Source: JAMIFV01 sp035906055 (GTDB lineage Bacteria; Pseudomonadota; Alphaproteobacteria; Rickettsiales; JABCZZ01). From it: a stretch of DNA of 52,552 nt. The DNA is taken from NCBI GenBank assembly GCA_035906055.1, contig JAMIFV010000011.1:1-52552 (forward strand). Direction: 5' to 3'. Positions within the stretch are counted from its first letter, which is position 1. The number at the start of each line of letters is the position of its first letter. The position numbers were made by a program, and so were the translations under genes. The notes under the pieces are model-generated. The model was not told the DNA's origin and searched no databases. It saw only the letters and a list, made by a program, of their open reading frames with translations. Below, piece after piece: positions 34,890 to 43,087 of the stretch.

Positions 34890-36302
34890 ATGCCTGTTGA
34901 TCTTCTACATTCTTACGCTTCGCTCCCTGAACGTTTTTACGCGCGCACACACCCAACCCCTGTGCGCGAGCCGAAGCTAATAAAGTATAATCATGCGTTA
35001 GCGGAGCAACTGGGGCTTCCAATTGAAAGCGAAGAGGCTGCTGCCATATTTGCAGGCAATGCGGTGCCGCAAGGGGCGCAGCCAGTCGCCATGACCTATG
35101 CGGGGCATCAGTTCGGGCATTTCGTGCCGCAACTGGGCGATGGCCGCGCCCTGTTGCTGGGCGAGGTACGGGATGCCGAAGGCAAACTCCACGATCTCCA
35201 CCTGAAAGGCTCCGGGCAGACGCCGTTCTCGCGCCGTGGTGACGGGCGTGCGGCGCTGGGGCCGGTGATGCGAGAATATATCATCAGCGAAGCGATGTTT
35301 GCACTGGGCATTCCCACCACGCGTTCGCTTGCCGTGGTCACAACAGGCGAGCCGGTGTTCCGTGAGACGGCATTGCCGGGGGCGGTGCTGGCGCGTGTGG
35401 CGGCTAGCCATATACGCATCGGCACGTTCGAATATTTTGCCGCGCGCGGCGATGCGGAAGCGTTGCAGATACTGGCGGATTATTGCATCCAGCGCCATTA
35501 CCCGCAGCTGGCAGAGCACCCGCAGCCGCATATCGCGCTGGTGGAGGCGGTGGCAGAAGCGCAGGCGCGGCTGGTGGCCCAGTGGATGCAGGTGGGGTTT
35601 GTGCACGGGGTAATGAACACGGATAACATGGCCGTTTCGGGCGAGACGATCGATTATGGCCCCTGCGCGTTCATGGAAGCCTACGACCCCGCCACGGTGT
35701 TCAGCTCCATTGATAAACACGGGCGCTATGCCTATGGCAACCAGTCGCCGATCGCGCAGTGGAACATCGCGCGGTTTGCCGAAGCGCTGCTGGTGGCTGG
35801 GGGCGGCGAAGAAGCAAAAGGGAAATTGCAGGCCATAGTGGACGGGTTCCATGCACGTTTTGTGGAACACTGGCTTGGCGGCATGCGCCGCAAGCTTGGC
35901 CTGTTGCAGGAAGAGCAGGGGGACTTTGATCTCATCACGGAGTTGCTGGAGATAATGCACGCAGCGGGTGACGATTACACCAGCACGCTGCGCAATCTGG
36001 GGCAGAAGCCTTCCGCGCATTACGCGGCATGGGCTGAGCGCTGGCAACAGCGTGTAACGCGTGAAGGGCGAATGATGGAGGATGCGCTTAAACAGATGAA
36101 GGCAGCGAATCCGGCGTTCATTCCGCGCAACCACCGTGTGGAAGAAGCTATTGACGCGGCGGTGAGCCGCAATGATTACGCGCCAATGGAAACGTTACTG
36201 CGCGTGATGCAGAATCCGTTCGATGACCAGCCGGAATATGCAGAATATAAAAACCCGGCGCCTGCTTCGGATGCAGGCTATAAAACCTTCTGCGGCACGT
36301 AA
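34890..36302 (+). CDS. selO: SelO/YdiU-family protein AMPylator (pseudokinase)
   Basis: 470 residues. Signatures: MTYAGHQFGHFVPQLGDGRA, KGSGQTPFSRRGDGRAALGP, REYIISEAMFALGIPTTRSL, GFVHGVMNTDNM and TIDYGPCAFMEAYD. SelO binds ATP in a flipped orientation and transfers AMP to proteins, linked to redox homeostasis in E. coli and yeast. The family has a conserved C-terminal Cys or Sec; here the end is TFCGT, so Cys is kept. Full family length. Confidence 0.96.
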   Translation: MPVDLLHSYASLPERFYARTHPTPVREPKLIKYNHALAEQLGLPIESEEAAAIFAGNAVPQGAQPVAMTYAGHQFGHFVPQLGDGRALLLGEVRDAEGKLHDLHLKGSGQTPFSRRGDGRAALGPVMREYIISEAMFALGIPTTRSLAVVTTGEPVFRETALPGAVLARVAASHIRIGTFEYFAARGDAEALQILADYCIQRHYPQLAEHPQPHIALVEAVAEAQARLVAQWMQVGFVHGVMNTDNMAVSGETIDYGPCAFMEAYDPATVFSSIDKHGRYAYGNQSPIAQWNIARFAEALLVAGGGEEAKGKLQAIVDGFHARFVEHWLGGMRRKLGLLQEEQGDFDLITELLEIMHAAGDDYTSTLRNLGQKPSAHYAAWAERWQQRVTREGRMMEDALKQMKAANPAFIPRNHRVEEAIDAAVSRNDYAPMETLLRVMQNPFDDQPEYAEYKNPAPASDAGYKTFCGT

Positions 36303-36497
36303 GAGTTTTTTAGCAGTTCTACGCTTTATGGCTTCTTGTTATTCACGCAGCCACTTCTGATCGCAAAGCAATACGAAGCCCGGTAACATTTCACGTTCTG
36401 ACGTAGGCTGCGCCTTGCGGATCGAACAAAATTCGCTATCGCAAAATATATGAAATGTATGTCCACACGACCTAGTTCCATTAAAGAGGAGGAGCGT
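36303..36497. other. Intergenic region upstream of the rhodanese gene
   Basis: 195 bases. No convincing gene. GAGGAGGAG just before 36498 is a strong ribosome-binding site. A promoter is expected here but I cannot fix its elements. Confidence 0.4.
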
Positions 36498-36821
36498 ATG
36501 ACGATGATCAGCAAAACCGAACTGAAAGAATCCATTGACCAGAAACAAGATATGTTGCTTGTTGATGTGCAGTCTGAGGAGAGCTTCGACAGGCAGCATA
36601 TACCGGGCGCGATCAATGCGCCTTTGGACAGTCCCGATTTTGTGAGGAGCGTGGACTCAAAGACAAGGTCAAAAGAGCAGCGTATCGTTGTGTATTGTGC
36701 AGGTGCCAGTTGCAACGCTTCGCAGAAGGCATTGGAGGCGCTGGAAAGCGCTGGCTTTACAAACGTTGAGCGGTTTGAAGACGGCCTTGAGGGCTGGTTC
36801 GGTAAAAAGACCGCCGCCTGA
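36498..36821 (+). CDS. Rhodanese-like sulfurtransferase
   Basis: 107 residues from the ATG at 36498, preceded by AGGAGGAG. Single rhodanese domain with LLVDVQSEESFDRQHIPGAI and active loop VVYCAGASCNAS, carrying Cys in the expected place plus a second Cys. The frame is open upstream to 36450 but without a better site. Cytoplasmic, followed by a strong terminator. Confidence 0.88.
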   Translation: MTMISKTELKESIDQKQDMLLVDVQSEESFDRQHIPGAINAPLDSPDFVRSVDSKTRSKEQRIVVYCAGASCNASQKALEALESAGFTNVERFEDGLEGWFGKKTAA

Positions 36822-36842
36822 GGGCATTTCAAAAATGATTGG

Positions 36843-36878
36843 GCCGCCTGCATACTCCGTTGTGGCAGGCGGCTTTTT
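36843..36878 (+). terminator. Rho-independent terminator after the rhodanese gene
   Basis: Stem GCCGCCTGC / GCAGGCGGC, then TTTTT. Confidence 0.93.
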
Positions 36879-36967
36879 CCTGGGCGGATTTCAGTGTGTT
36901 TTGATTCAGGTCAAGGCGGGCAGCCGCGCTTAAGGCTACGCTATCCTCATCATTAAGGAGGATAGTT

Positions 36968-37123
36968 ATGTTACCCATCATTCTTGGCATGCCTGCACTG
37001 GTTCTGTTAATGCTCGCCGTTATCGGCGGCTCCATTATGTATTACACGAAGCGCGATATGGAATACCTTGCCACCAAAGGCCAGCCTGACGATATGCGTC
37101 TGCAATGCTGGTATAGCAAATAG
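36968..37123 (+). CDS. Small single-pass membrane protein, 51 residues
   Basis: Strong ribosome-binding site AAGGAGGA, 6 bases before the ATG. A hydrophobic N-terminal helix (PIILGMPALVLLMLAVIGGS) and a polar tail starting MYYTKRDMEYLATKGQ. Reads as a real micro-protein anchored in the membrane. 8 bases before a second microprotein gene. Not recognised. Confidence 0.7.
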   Translation: MLPIILGMPALVLLMLAVIGGSIMYYTKRDMEYLATKGQPDDMRLQCWYSK

Positions 37124-37131
37124 GAGGGGTT

Positions 37132-37275
37132 ATGAAGAAACGTCTTGTTATAGCCTTGCTGGTGGTGCTGGCCGTCAGCGGTTGCGGCTGGCTGATAAAC
37201 CAGACGGAGAGCGTCGCGGGAGCTGTTATACCCAAGGCGCAAATCTGTCCTGACGATCCGATGGCATGCCGTTAG
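37132..37275 (+). CDS. Small lipoprotein, 47 residues
   Basis: TAGGAGGGG before the ATG gives a good ribosome-binding site. Signal peptide with lipobox VSGC at residues 15-18 (MKKRLVIALLVVLAVSGCGW), then a short tail with two more cysteines (ICPDDPMACR). It follows the 51-residue membrane protein gene; both resemble entericidin-sized envelope peptides. Its TAG stop lies in the terminal repeat of element copy B. Confidence 0.7.
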   Translation: MKKRLVIALLVVLAVSGCGWLINQTESVAGAVIPKAQICPDDPMACR

Positions 37276-37354
37276 GCTCAGGACTCATTAACCCATTCTT
37301 TCTTACCTCTCCCGCTTTGCAGGAGAGGAAAAGAGTCATGAGTCCTGACCCTAG
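37272..37354. repeat. Palindromic repeat element, copy B
   Basis: 83 bases. Ends are 17-base inverted repeats matching at 15 of 17 positions (left 37272-37288, right 37338-37354), almost the same as the ends of copy A at 12864-13090. The 23-base palindromic core at 37306-37328 is identical in both copies. It lies between convergent genes, with the TAG stop of the small lipoprotein gene at the left end and the TAG of the Crp-type gene at the right end supplied by the repeat itself. Looks like copy A with internal sequence deleted. Confidence 0.85.
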
Positions 37355-38094
37355 TTGAATTTGTTCAGTTTCTTTTCCAGCGCCTGATGCGTGGTACAGG
37401 CGTCGGATACGGAGCAGGCATCGCACACATAATCGCTGATGGCATCAAGATCGGTAATGCTCACGGTATTGCCTTCCACGGCAATGCCATGCGACTTCAG
37501 CTTTGCCAGCGTACGCGAAAAAGTTTCAATTTCCATGCCCAGCCGCGAAGCGATAACGGTCTTGCTGTAAGGCAGCTTGAAATGTTTGGGGTCGAAGTCA
37601 TGCAGCACGCACAGCCGCTGCATGAAGCAGGCCACAAGCTGCGCGGCTGACATAGTGGCCAGATGCTCCGCCTCCAGTTGCGCCGCGTGTGCGCGGCTGG
37701 CGATCATAGCAAGAAGGTTCAAAGCGAAGCTGGGATATTTAACTGCGGCATCCTTCAGCCATTTAGCCGGAAACTCCAGCACTGTGGAGTCTTCCAGCGC
37801 CGCGCAGTTGACACGATAGCCATGGCATGAGTCCATGATCTCATCTTCATTGATGGCCTGCGCGGATTTAACCAGCGCGATGATCTTGGCGTCGCCATCC
37901 GCGTTGGAGCGGAAAAGCTGCATGGCTCCGCTTATGACAATATAAAAGTGCCTTACCGCATCGCCCTGCGCGAACAGCATTTCACCTTTGGGCAGCTTGC
38001 GGAGCTGGCCTTGCTGAAGCAGGGTATGGGCTGCATCAGCCTCAAGCCCGTTGAATATGGGCATATGCTCGATGATGGCGGAAAATGGGCTCAT
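37351..38094 (-). CDS. Crp/FNR-family transcriptional regulator with C-terminal cysteine cluster
   Basis: 247 residues. Cyclic-nucleotide-binding-like beta-barrel at about 10-125 (LPKGEMLFAQGDAVRHFYIV), a dimerisation helix, then a winged helix with the HTH KTVIASRLGMEIETFSRTL (about 182-200). The N-terminal four-Cys cluster of FNR is absent. Instead, the C-terminus has C224, C227 and C233 (CDACSVSDAC), and DSCHGYRVNC lies in the beta-barrel region. It could be a redox, NO or metal sensor; the ligand cannot be assigned. Divergent from the cold-shock gene across 288 bases. Confidence 0.87.
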   Translation of the reverse strand: MSPFSAIIEHMPIFNGLEADAAHTLLQQGQLRKLPKGEMLFAQGDAVRHFYIVISGAMQLFRSNADGDAKIIALVKSAQAINEDEIMDSCHGYRVNCAALEDSTVLEFPAKWLKDAAVKYPSFALNLLAMIASRAHAAQLEAEHLATMSAAQLVACFMQRLCVLHDFDPKHFKLPYSKTVIASRLGMEIETFSRTLAKLKSHGIAVEGNTVSITDLDAISDYVCDACSVSDACTTHQALEKKLNKFN

Positions 38095-38382
38095 GCCGCT
38101 ATAATAGCTTTTTAGTGTATAATTGCAAACACTTGGGAAGATAAGTGCTGCGATGATAATTTATGTCCATGTATGGCTTATATATTGACATAACGCCGGT
38201 AATCTATATGTTGCCTTTTGAGTTTTTACTCTACCATCTGTTGGCTGCGTGGCAGCGTGCGTAATGCACTTACATAATCTCCTAACTGATTTTGTCAGCG
38301 TTTGTATAGAGTTTCCCGAATGGTTCGGGTTAAGACTTTGTTGCTTACGGCAGCATAACGCTACTTAATAAAGGAGACTACT
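38095..38382. promoter_or_regulatory. Divergent intergenic region and long leader of the cold-shock gene
   Basis: 288 bases between the Crp/FNR-type gene and the cold-shock gene. AT-rich near the regulator. A small hairpin CCCGAA-TGG-TTCGGG is at 38315-38329, and a ribosome-binding site AAAGGAG is just before the cold-shock ATG. Long leaders of csp genes often fold temperature-dependently; here that is only an inference from length and position. Confidence 0.4.
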
Positions 38383-38589
38383 ATGGCTACCGGTACTGTA
38401 AAATGGTTCAACCCCACCAAAGGTTTTGGTTTCATTCAACCCGATCAGGGCGGTGCAGACGTATTCGTGCACATTTCTTCGCTGGAACGCGCCGGTATGC
38501 GCACCCTGAACGAAGGCCAGAAGGTTAGCTATGAAATCGCCACTGAAAAGGGCAAGGCCTCGGCTGTAAACCTTAAGCTCGCTGCTTAA
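38383..38589 (+). CDS. cspA: Cold-shock domain protein (CspA family)
   Basis: 68 residues. A single cold-shock domain with RNP1 (KGFGFIQPD) and RNP2 (DVFVHISSL). RNA chaperone/nucleic-acid binding protein. Upstream of a DEAD-box helicase, another cold-adaptation RNA remodeller, with a perfect 14-bp hairpin between the two genes. Confidence 0.96.
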   Translation: MATGTVKWFNPTKGFGFIQPDQGGADVFVHISSLERAGMRTLNEGQKVSYEIATEKGKASAVNLKLAA

Positions 38590-38615
38590 TCTGCTTATCA
38601 GCTGGAATAATAATG

Positions 38616-38652
38616 CTTGTTGCGCTCAGGAACGCATTCTGAGCGCAACAAG
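38616..38652 (+). promoter_or_regulatory. Perfect 14-base stem-loop between cspA and the DEAD-box helicase
   Basis: CTTGTTGCGCTCAG (38616-38629) and its exact complement (38639-38652), loop GAACGCATT. It is not followed by a U-run (TTAAAACAAC), so it is a poor intrinsic terminator. It ends 10 bases before the helicase ATG, which lacks a visible Shine-Dalgarno sequence. It may regulate helicase translation, stabilise the cspA mRNA 3' end, or mark an RNA-processing site. Confidence 0.7.
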
Positions 38653-38662
38653 TTAAAACAAC

Positions 38663-40657
38663 ATGACCGCATTTCCGGATATCATTCCCACATTCAGTGC
38701 CGCACTGACAAAGCGCGGCTACACTGAACTCACCTCGGTGCAGAAGGCGGTATCAGCCGCAGAGTTACAGAATAGCGATCTGCTGGTATCCGCACAGACC
38801 GGTTCCGGCAAGACCGTTGCTTTCGGCCTTGCGCTGGGGCCGACGCTTCTGGGAGATGCACAGGCGTTTGGCTGGGTGGCCGCTCCCATGGCGCTGGTGA
38901 TAGCACCCACGCGTGAACTGGCATTACAGGTGACGCGTGAGCTTGAATGGCTTTATGGCCTGAGCGGGGCAAGCGTTGCATCCTGCGTGGGCGGTATGGA
39001 CATGCGTGCGGAGCGCCGGGCGCTGAGCAATAACCCGCATATCGTGGTGGGCACGCCGGGGCGCCTGAAAGACCACATTGAACGTGGCTATTTCGATACC
39101 AGCCAGCTTAAGGCCGTGGTGCTCGACGAAGCCGATGAAATGCTCGATATGGGTTTCCGTGAAGAGCTTGAATATATTCTCGATACATCGCCTGCGCAGC
39201 GCCGCACGCTGATGTTCTCGGCTACGGTTTCGCGTGAGATCGCGTCCATGGCCACGCGCTTCCAGAAAGACGCGAAGCGCATTACCACAAAAGAAGAGGA
39301 AGCGCAGCATGCCGATATTGAATATCAGGCGCTGAGCATTGCACCGAGCGACCGGGAGAACGCCATTATCAACCTGCTGCGTTTTCATGACGCCAAAAGC
39401 GCTATCATTTTTTGCGGCACGCGTTCAGAGGTGAACCATCTAACAAGCCGCCTTACCAATCGCGGCTTTTCGGTGGTGGCGCTTTCGGGTGAACTCAGCC
39501 AGTCCGAACGTAACCACGCCTTGCAGGCGCTGCGCGACGGGCGCGCGAAAGTCTGCGTAGCGACCGATGTGGCGTCACGCGGCATTGACCTGCCGGGGCT
39601 TGCGCTGGTCATCCATGCGGACATCCCCAAGAACCGAGATACGCTTCTGCATCGCAGTGGCCGCACGGGGCGCGCGGGCAGCAAGGGCATCAGCGCGCTC
39701 ATTGTGCCGCATAACAGTCGCAGGCGCGCAGAGATAACGTTGCGCAACGCTAAAGTTAAAGCGGCGTGGGTTGCGCCGCCTTCCATTGAAAATATTCTGG
39801 AGCGTGACCGCGAACGCTTCCTGACGAACCCGGCATTCAGCGAACCGGTGAAGGATGACGAAAAACAGGCGGTAAGCGAATTGCTTGCGCGCCATACGCC
39901 GGATCAGATAGCGGCGGCCCTTATACGCCTGCATAATGCGCAAAAACCTGCCCCTGAAGAATTGCTGGATGCTGCGCCCATGACAGAGCAGAAAAAAAAC
40001 AGCCGCGAAGATTTTAAAAACAGCGCGTGGGTATCACTCTCCGTGGGCCATAACATGTCCGCCGAAGCGCGCTGGATACTGCCCATGCTGTGCGGCAAGG
40101 GCAATATCACCAAACGCAATATCGGCGCGATCAAGATACACCAGGACGAAACCCATGTGGAACTCACCGCCGATTGCATAGACCGCTTCATGCAGGCAGT
40201 GGGCGACGGCGGCAGGATAGAAAAGAACATTGTCGTCAGCCGTATACAGGGAATGCCTGATATGCCCAAGGATTCACCTGCGAAGGAGGGGCATGTAAGC
40301 CCTTACAGCAGGCCTAAAAAGAAATATGGCGACAAGGCGTATTCTAAAAAAAGCAGTTATGCTGATAAGCCACATTTCAAAAAGTTCGTGGAAGAAGGCA
40401 AGCCGCATTTTGAGATTTCTGGCGAGGGAGAAAAACCAAGGCAGGAATTCAAAAAGAAGTACGATGACAAAAAACCGCGCTTTGAGAAGCCCGCCGAAGG
40501 TGATAAGCCTAAGCACGGTTTTAAAAAGAAATTCGATGACCGCAGGCCGCATGGCGATAAGCCACAGCATGGCAAGCCTCACCACGGAAAGCCTCAACAC
40601 GTTAAGCCGCACGGCAAGCCGGGTAAAAAGAAGTGGGCGGGAAAGCCGTCACGCTGA
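38663..40657 (+). CDS. deaD: DEAD-box ATP-dependent RNA helicase (CsdA/DeaD-like)
   Basis: 664 residues. Motif I AQTGSGKT (44-51), PTRELA, TPGRL, DEAD (about 155-158), SAT, then the second RecA domain with RGIDLP and HRSGRTGRAG. A DbpA-type RNA-binding domain follows (about 455-535: WVSLSVGHNMSAEARWIL). The last ~110 residues are a repetitive Lys/His/Pro/Phe-rich tail (KPHFKK, KPRFEK, HGKPHHGKPQH). It would unwind structured RNA during ribosome assembly or cold growth. The tail is probably disordered and RNA-binding. Confidence 0.95.
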   Translation: MTAFPDIIPTFSAALTKRGYTELTSVQKAVSAAELQNSDLLVSAQTGSGKTVAFGLALGPTLLGDAQAFGWVAAPMALVIAPTRELALQVTRELEWLYGLSGASVASCVGGMDMRAERRALSNNPHIVVGTPGRLKDHIERGYFDTSQLKAVVLDEADEMLDMGFREELEYILDTSPAQRRTLMFSATVSREIASMATRFQKDAKRITTKEEEAQHADIEYQALSIAPSDRENAIINLLRFHDAKSAIIFCGTRSEVNHLTSRLTNRGFSVVALSGELSQSERNHALQALRDGRAKVCVATDVASRGIDLPGLALVIHADIPKNRDTLLHRSGRTGRAGSKGISALIVPHNSRRRAEITLRNAKVKAAWVAPPSIENILERDRERFLTNPAFSEPVKDDEKQAVSELLARHTPDQIAAALIRLHNAQKPAPEELLDAAPMTEQKKNSREDFKNSAWVSLSVGHNMSAEARWILPMLCGKGNITKRNIGAIKIHQDETHVELTADCIDRFMQAVGDGGRIEKNIVVSRIQGMPDMPKDSPAKEGHVSPYSRPKKKYGDKAYSKKSSYADKPHFKKFVEEGKPHFEISGEGEKPRQEFKKKYDDKKPRFEKPAEGDKPKHGFKKKFDDRRPHGDKPQHGKPHHGKPQHVKPHGKPGKKKWAGKPSR

Positions 40658-40663
40658 GTTTAG

Positions 40664-40687
40664 AAAAGGCCCCATGTGGGGCCTTTT
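40664..40687. terminator. Terminator between the helicase gene and the convergent outer-membrane protein gene
   Basis: Stem AAAAGGCCCCA / TGGGGCCTTTT with short T runs on both strands. Confidence 0.9.
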
Positions 40688-40702
40688 CAATAAACACAAG
40701 AA

Positions 40703-41296
40703 TCAGAAGCGGAAACTAAGCCCGGCGCGTAAACTGTCCGTATCCGGGTTAATGCCGTTTTCACTGCCATACCATGTGTGGGAGTATTCCAGACGCACAC
40801 CGATATTGTTAGAGGCAAGCACCTCTGCGCCAATACCAAGCTCGAATCCGTCATAGCGCTCCGTGTATCCGGCTACGTCAAATTTAGTGTTGCGGTAGCC
40901 AAGGATGCCATAAGGATTTACGCCACTATCGCCTGTTACACGGTCAAGAATGGAAATGCCCGGACGAAACGATACGCCCCATTCGTCATCCTTTTCTGCG
41001 CCGATCCTGTCTGAGTTTGAAATACCATAAAACACTTCGATAGCGCCATTAGCACCAATGCCGTACTCTCTCGTGCCGCCGCCGAACAGCTTGCCGATTT
41101 TGTACCCGGCGAATACGCCGCCATCCCAGCCGCGCGGGTCGGTTCCGGCAATATCCGTCCAGTCATACCCGCCGTAAACACCTATATAAGGCCCGGTTAA
41201 AAATGTGGTTTGCCCACGTTCGCTGCTGGCTGCAAAAGCGGTGCCTGTGCCGAGTATTGCCGCAGCGGCCATACCAATAATGCGAGATGCTTTCAT
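40703..41296 (-). CDS. Outer-membrane beta-barrel protein (OmpA/opacity-like)
   Basis: 197 residues. Signal peptide (MKASRIIGMAAAAILGTGTAFA), then alternating strands rich in Gly and aromatics (GPYIGVYGGYDWTDIAG, GVFAGYKIGKLFGGG), and the C-terminal aromatic signature LRAGLSFRF required for BAM-dependent assembly. The length suits an 8-stranded barrel. It resembles OMP_b-brl domains; no specific function is evident. Next to the type II cluster but separated by 112 bases. Confidence 0.88.
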   Translation of the reverse strand: MKASRIIGMAAAAILGTGTAFAASSERGQTTFLTGPYIGVYGGYDWTDIAGTDPRGWDGGVFAGYKIGKLFGGGTREYGIGANGAIEVFYGISNSDRIGAEKDDEWGVSFRPGISILDRVTGDSGVNPYGILGYRNTKFDVAGYTERYDGFELGIGAEVLASNNIGVRLEYSHTWYGSENGINPDTDSLRAGLSFRF

Positions 41297-41408
41297 AAAT
41301 TCCTGCCTGTTCTGAATAAGGAGACGTAGCCTTATCAGGGAAATTATAAAAATTCGCAGCCTTGAGGTTGTCCGAGGTATAAAGATATAATCAGAAGAGG
41401 ATCTGATA

Positions 41409-41909
41409 CTAAAAAGATGTCAGGGTCAGCTGCGCGCTTACATGGCCCGGATTGCCGGGCAGTTTTTCAAACACCACATTTGCGGCCTTTATCCGATGCT
41501 CGCGCTGAAGCGGTTCCAGCCATGAAATAATGCGGCCAAAGGGTGCGGATGCGATGACAACCTGAATACTGCCGTCCTGCGCGGGCGCGATACGGGATAG
41601 GGGCAGTTCAAACAATTGTGCGGTAGTGGTAACAACAGTAATGGCATTGGCTTTGTCAGGCGAAGGTATTTCCGTCTGCAAGGTCTGGAGCTGTGGCGCT
41701 TGCGCCTTCATCCATGCATAGTCAGTGACCGCGCCTGCGTATGCTTCGCGATAGAACTGTGTCGCATTCTCCAGCGGCTGCCAGACGCCTTTCCAGAATA
41801 TGACCGCTGCCAGAAAAACACCCAGTATCAGCAATGCACGCCTGTCGCGCGGAGGGAGGGCATGATATTTCTGGAGCATGGCCACAGGAAGTATAAGGGG
41901 CGGCTTCAT
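41409..41909 (-). CDS. gspM: Type II secretion inner-membrane protein GspM
   Basis: 166 residues. A short cytoplasmic part (LPPRDRRALLILG) leads into one membrane helix at about 25-42, then a coiled segment and a small ferredoxin-like periplasmic domain. The R-D-R-R-A-L pattern before the helix is characteristic of GspM. It pairs with GspL on the inner-membrane platform. Last gene of the cluster; its start overlaps gspL by 4 bases. Confidence 0.85.
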   Translation of the reverse strand: MKPPLILPVAMLQKYHALPPRDRRALLILGVFLAAVIFWKGVWQPLENATQFYREAYAGAVTDYAWMKAQAPQLQTLQTEIPSPDKANAITVVTTTAQLFELPLSRIAPAQDGSIQVVIASAPFGRIISWLEPLQREHRIKAANVVFEKLPGNPGHVSAQLTLTSF

Positions 41910-43087
41910 GGGGCGCGCTCTCTTACTTCCAACACGGCTGTAATGCCTGAGGCCGTATTTATTACAGACTGAATTTTGGCATCTATATCTGAGTTCTGCA
42001 ATTGCTGGGTAAGCTGGTTGATGCTTTCCATATTTTTGCTTTGAAAAGCGAGTGTAAGCAACTTTGTATCCTGCTGATAGGTTAAGTTCTCTACAGATGC
42101 GGCGAGACTGCCTGTAGAGGGTGAAACCTTGTTCAGGATACTCAGGAATCCTGTGGAAGCAGATGCATTCGCAGAGAGATGGGTTTCCATCTGCTTGCGT
42201 GGGTTGATGATCCTGCTGTCAGCGGGAAACAGTTGCTTATACAGATTCAGGGACCGCTCCCTGTGGCTTCCCGATTCGTAATAGTAATAGGCAAGCTGCG
42301 CAGCGTTTATCGCCAGCATGCCAAGGAGCCATACGGTTGCTATTGCCGCCAGTTGCTTAACAATATGCCTGCTATTTGCACGCGCTGCCTGCGCAAAAGA
42401 ACCCTGCAGCATGTTTGTCAGGTGCGTATCACCGGATGAAAGATACTGGTTCACCAGGTATTCGCATACATTCGTGGAGGAAGCGCCCACATACTCAATT
42501 TGTGCAGGGCTCATAGCTAACTGCTGCTGAATATGGCTTATTACACTGGCTGAAGATGTGGCATCTGTGCATAGCGCGACATGCTTACCTGAACGTATCC
42601 AGCATGTAAGGCTATCCTGCAATACGTATATTTTTTCTTCCCCGGCAGGAAGGAGCTGGAGTTCGGAGAATACTTCATCAGGTGATAATCCGCATTCTTC
42701 CAGCGCGTACAGCCATTCAGAAAACTTTTGCTTATTCACCGCCAGCGCTTCGATGCTTCCGTCCTGCAGGCGTTTATGGTCATAGGCTATATGATAATCC
42801 TGAATCTGGTCGGCCAGTTTGTCTTCGATAAGGTGAGGCACGATTCTGGCTGCATGTTTTGCTTGTTTCGCAGGAATATCCGCACTGGTATGCAGCACAT
42901 GTATTGCAGGCACAAACAGCGTTATTGCGCGCGCCTGATGATTCGCGACGGGTACGGCATTTCCCAGTTCAGTAATAGGGCAGGGGATACTGTCATCTGC
43001 GATTTTCTGATTGTTCTGGTAAAGCGCCCATTCCGCCATAAGCGCATGGTTTGCAATTTCGATCAGTCGTATGAAAAGCCGTTCCAT
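41906..43087 (-). CDS. gspL: Type II secretion inner-membrane protein GspL
   Basis: 393 residues. An N-terminal actin-like cytoplasmic domain (about 1-225), a single membrane helix at about 247-270 (IVKQLAAIATVWLLGMLAI), then a periplasmic ferredoxin-like domain. It recruits the GspE ATPase to the membrane. Shares its boundary base with gspK and overlaps gspM. Confidence 0.88.
   Translation of the reverse strand: MERLFIRLIEIANHALMAEWALYQNNQKIADDSIPCPITELGNAVPVANHQARAITLFVPAIHVLHTSADIPAKQAKHAARIVPHLIEDKLADQIQDYHIAYDHKRLQDGSIEALAVNKQKFSEWLYALEECGLSPDEVFSELQLLPAGEEKIYVLQDSLTCWIRSGKHVALCTDATSSASVISHIQQQLAMSPAQIEYVGASSTNVCEYLVNQYLSSGDTHLTNMLQGSFAQAARANSRHIVKQLAAIATVWLLGMLAINAAQLAYYYYESGSHRERSLNLYKQLFPADSRIINPRKQMETHLSANASASTGFLSILNKVSPSTGSLAASVENLTYQQDTKLLTLAFQSKNMESINQLTQQLQNSDIDAKIQSVINTASGITAVLEVRERAP

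Noticed and set aside
34998..36134. A 378-codon open frame antisense to selO
   Set aside because: Lies wholly inside a gene with strong family motifs; composition rich in Arg/His/Leu as in reverse-strand shadows.
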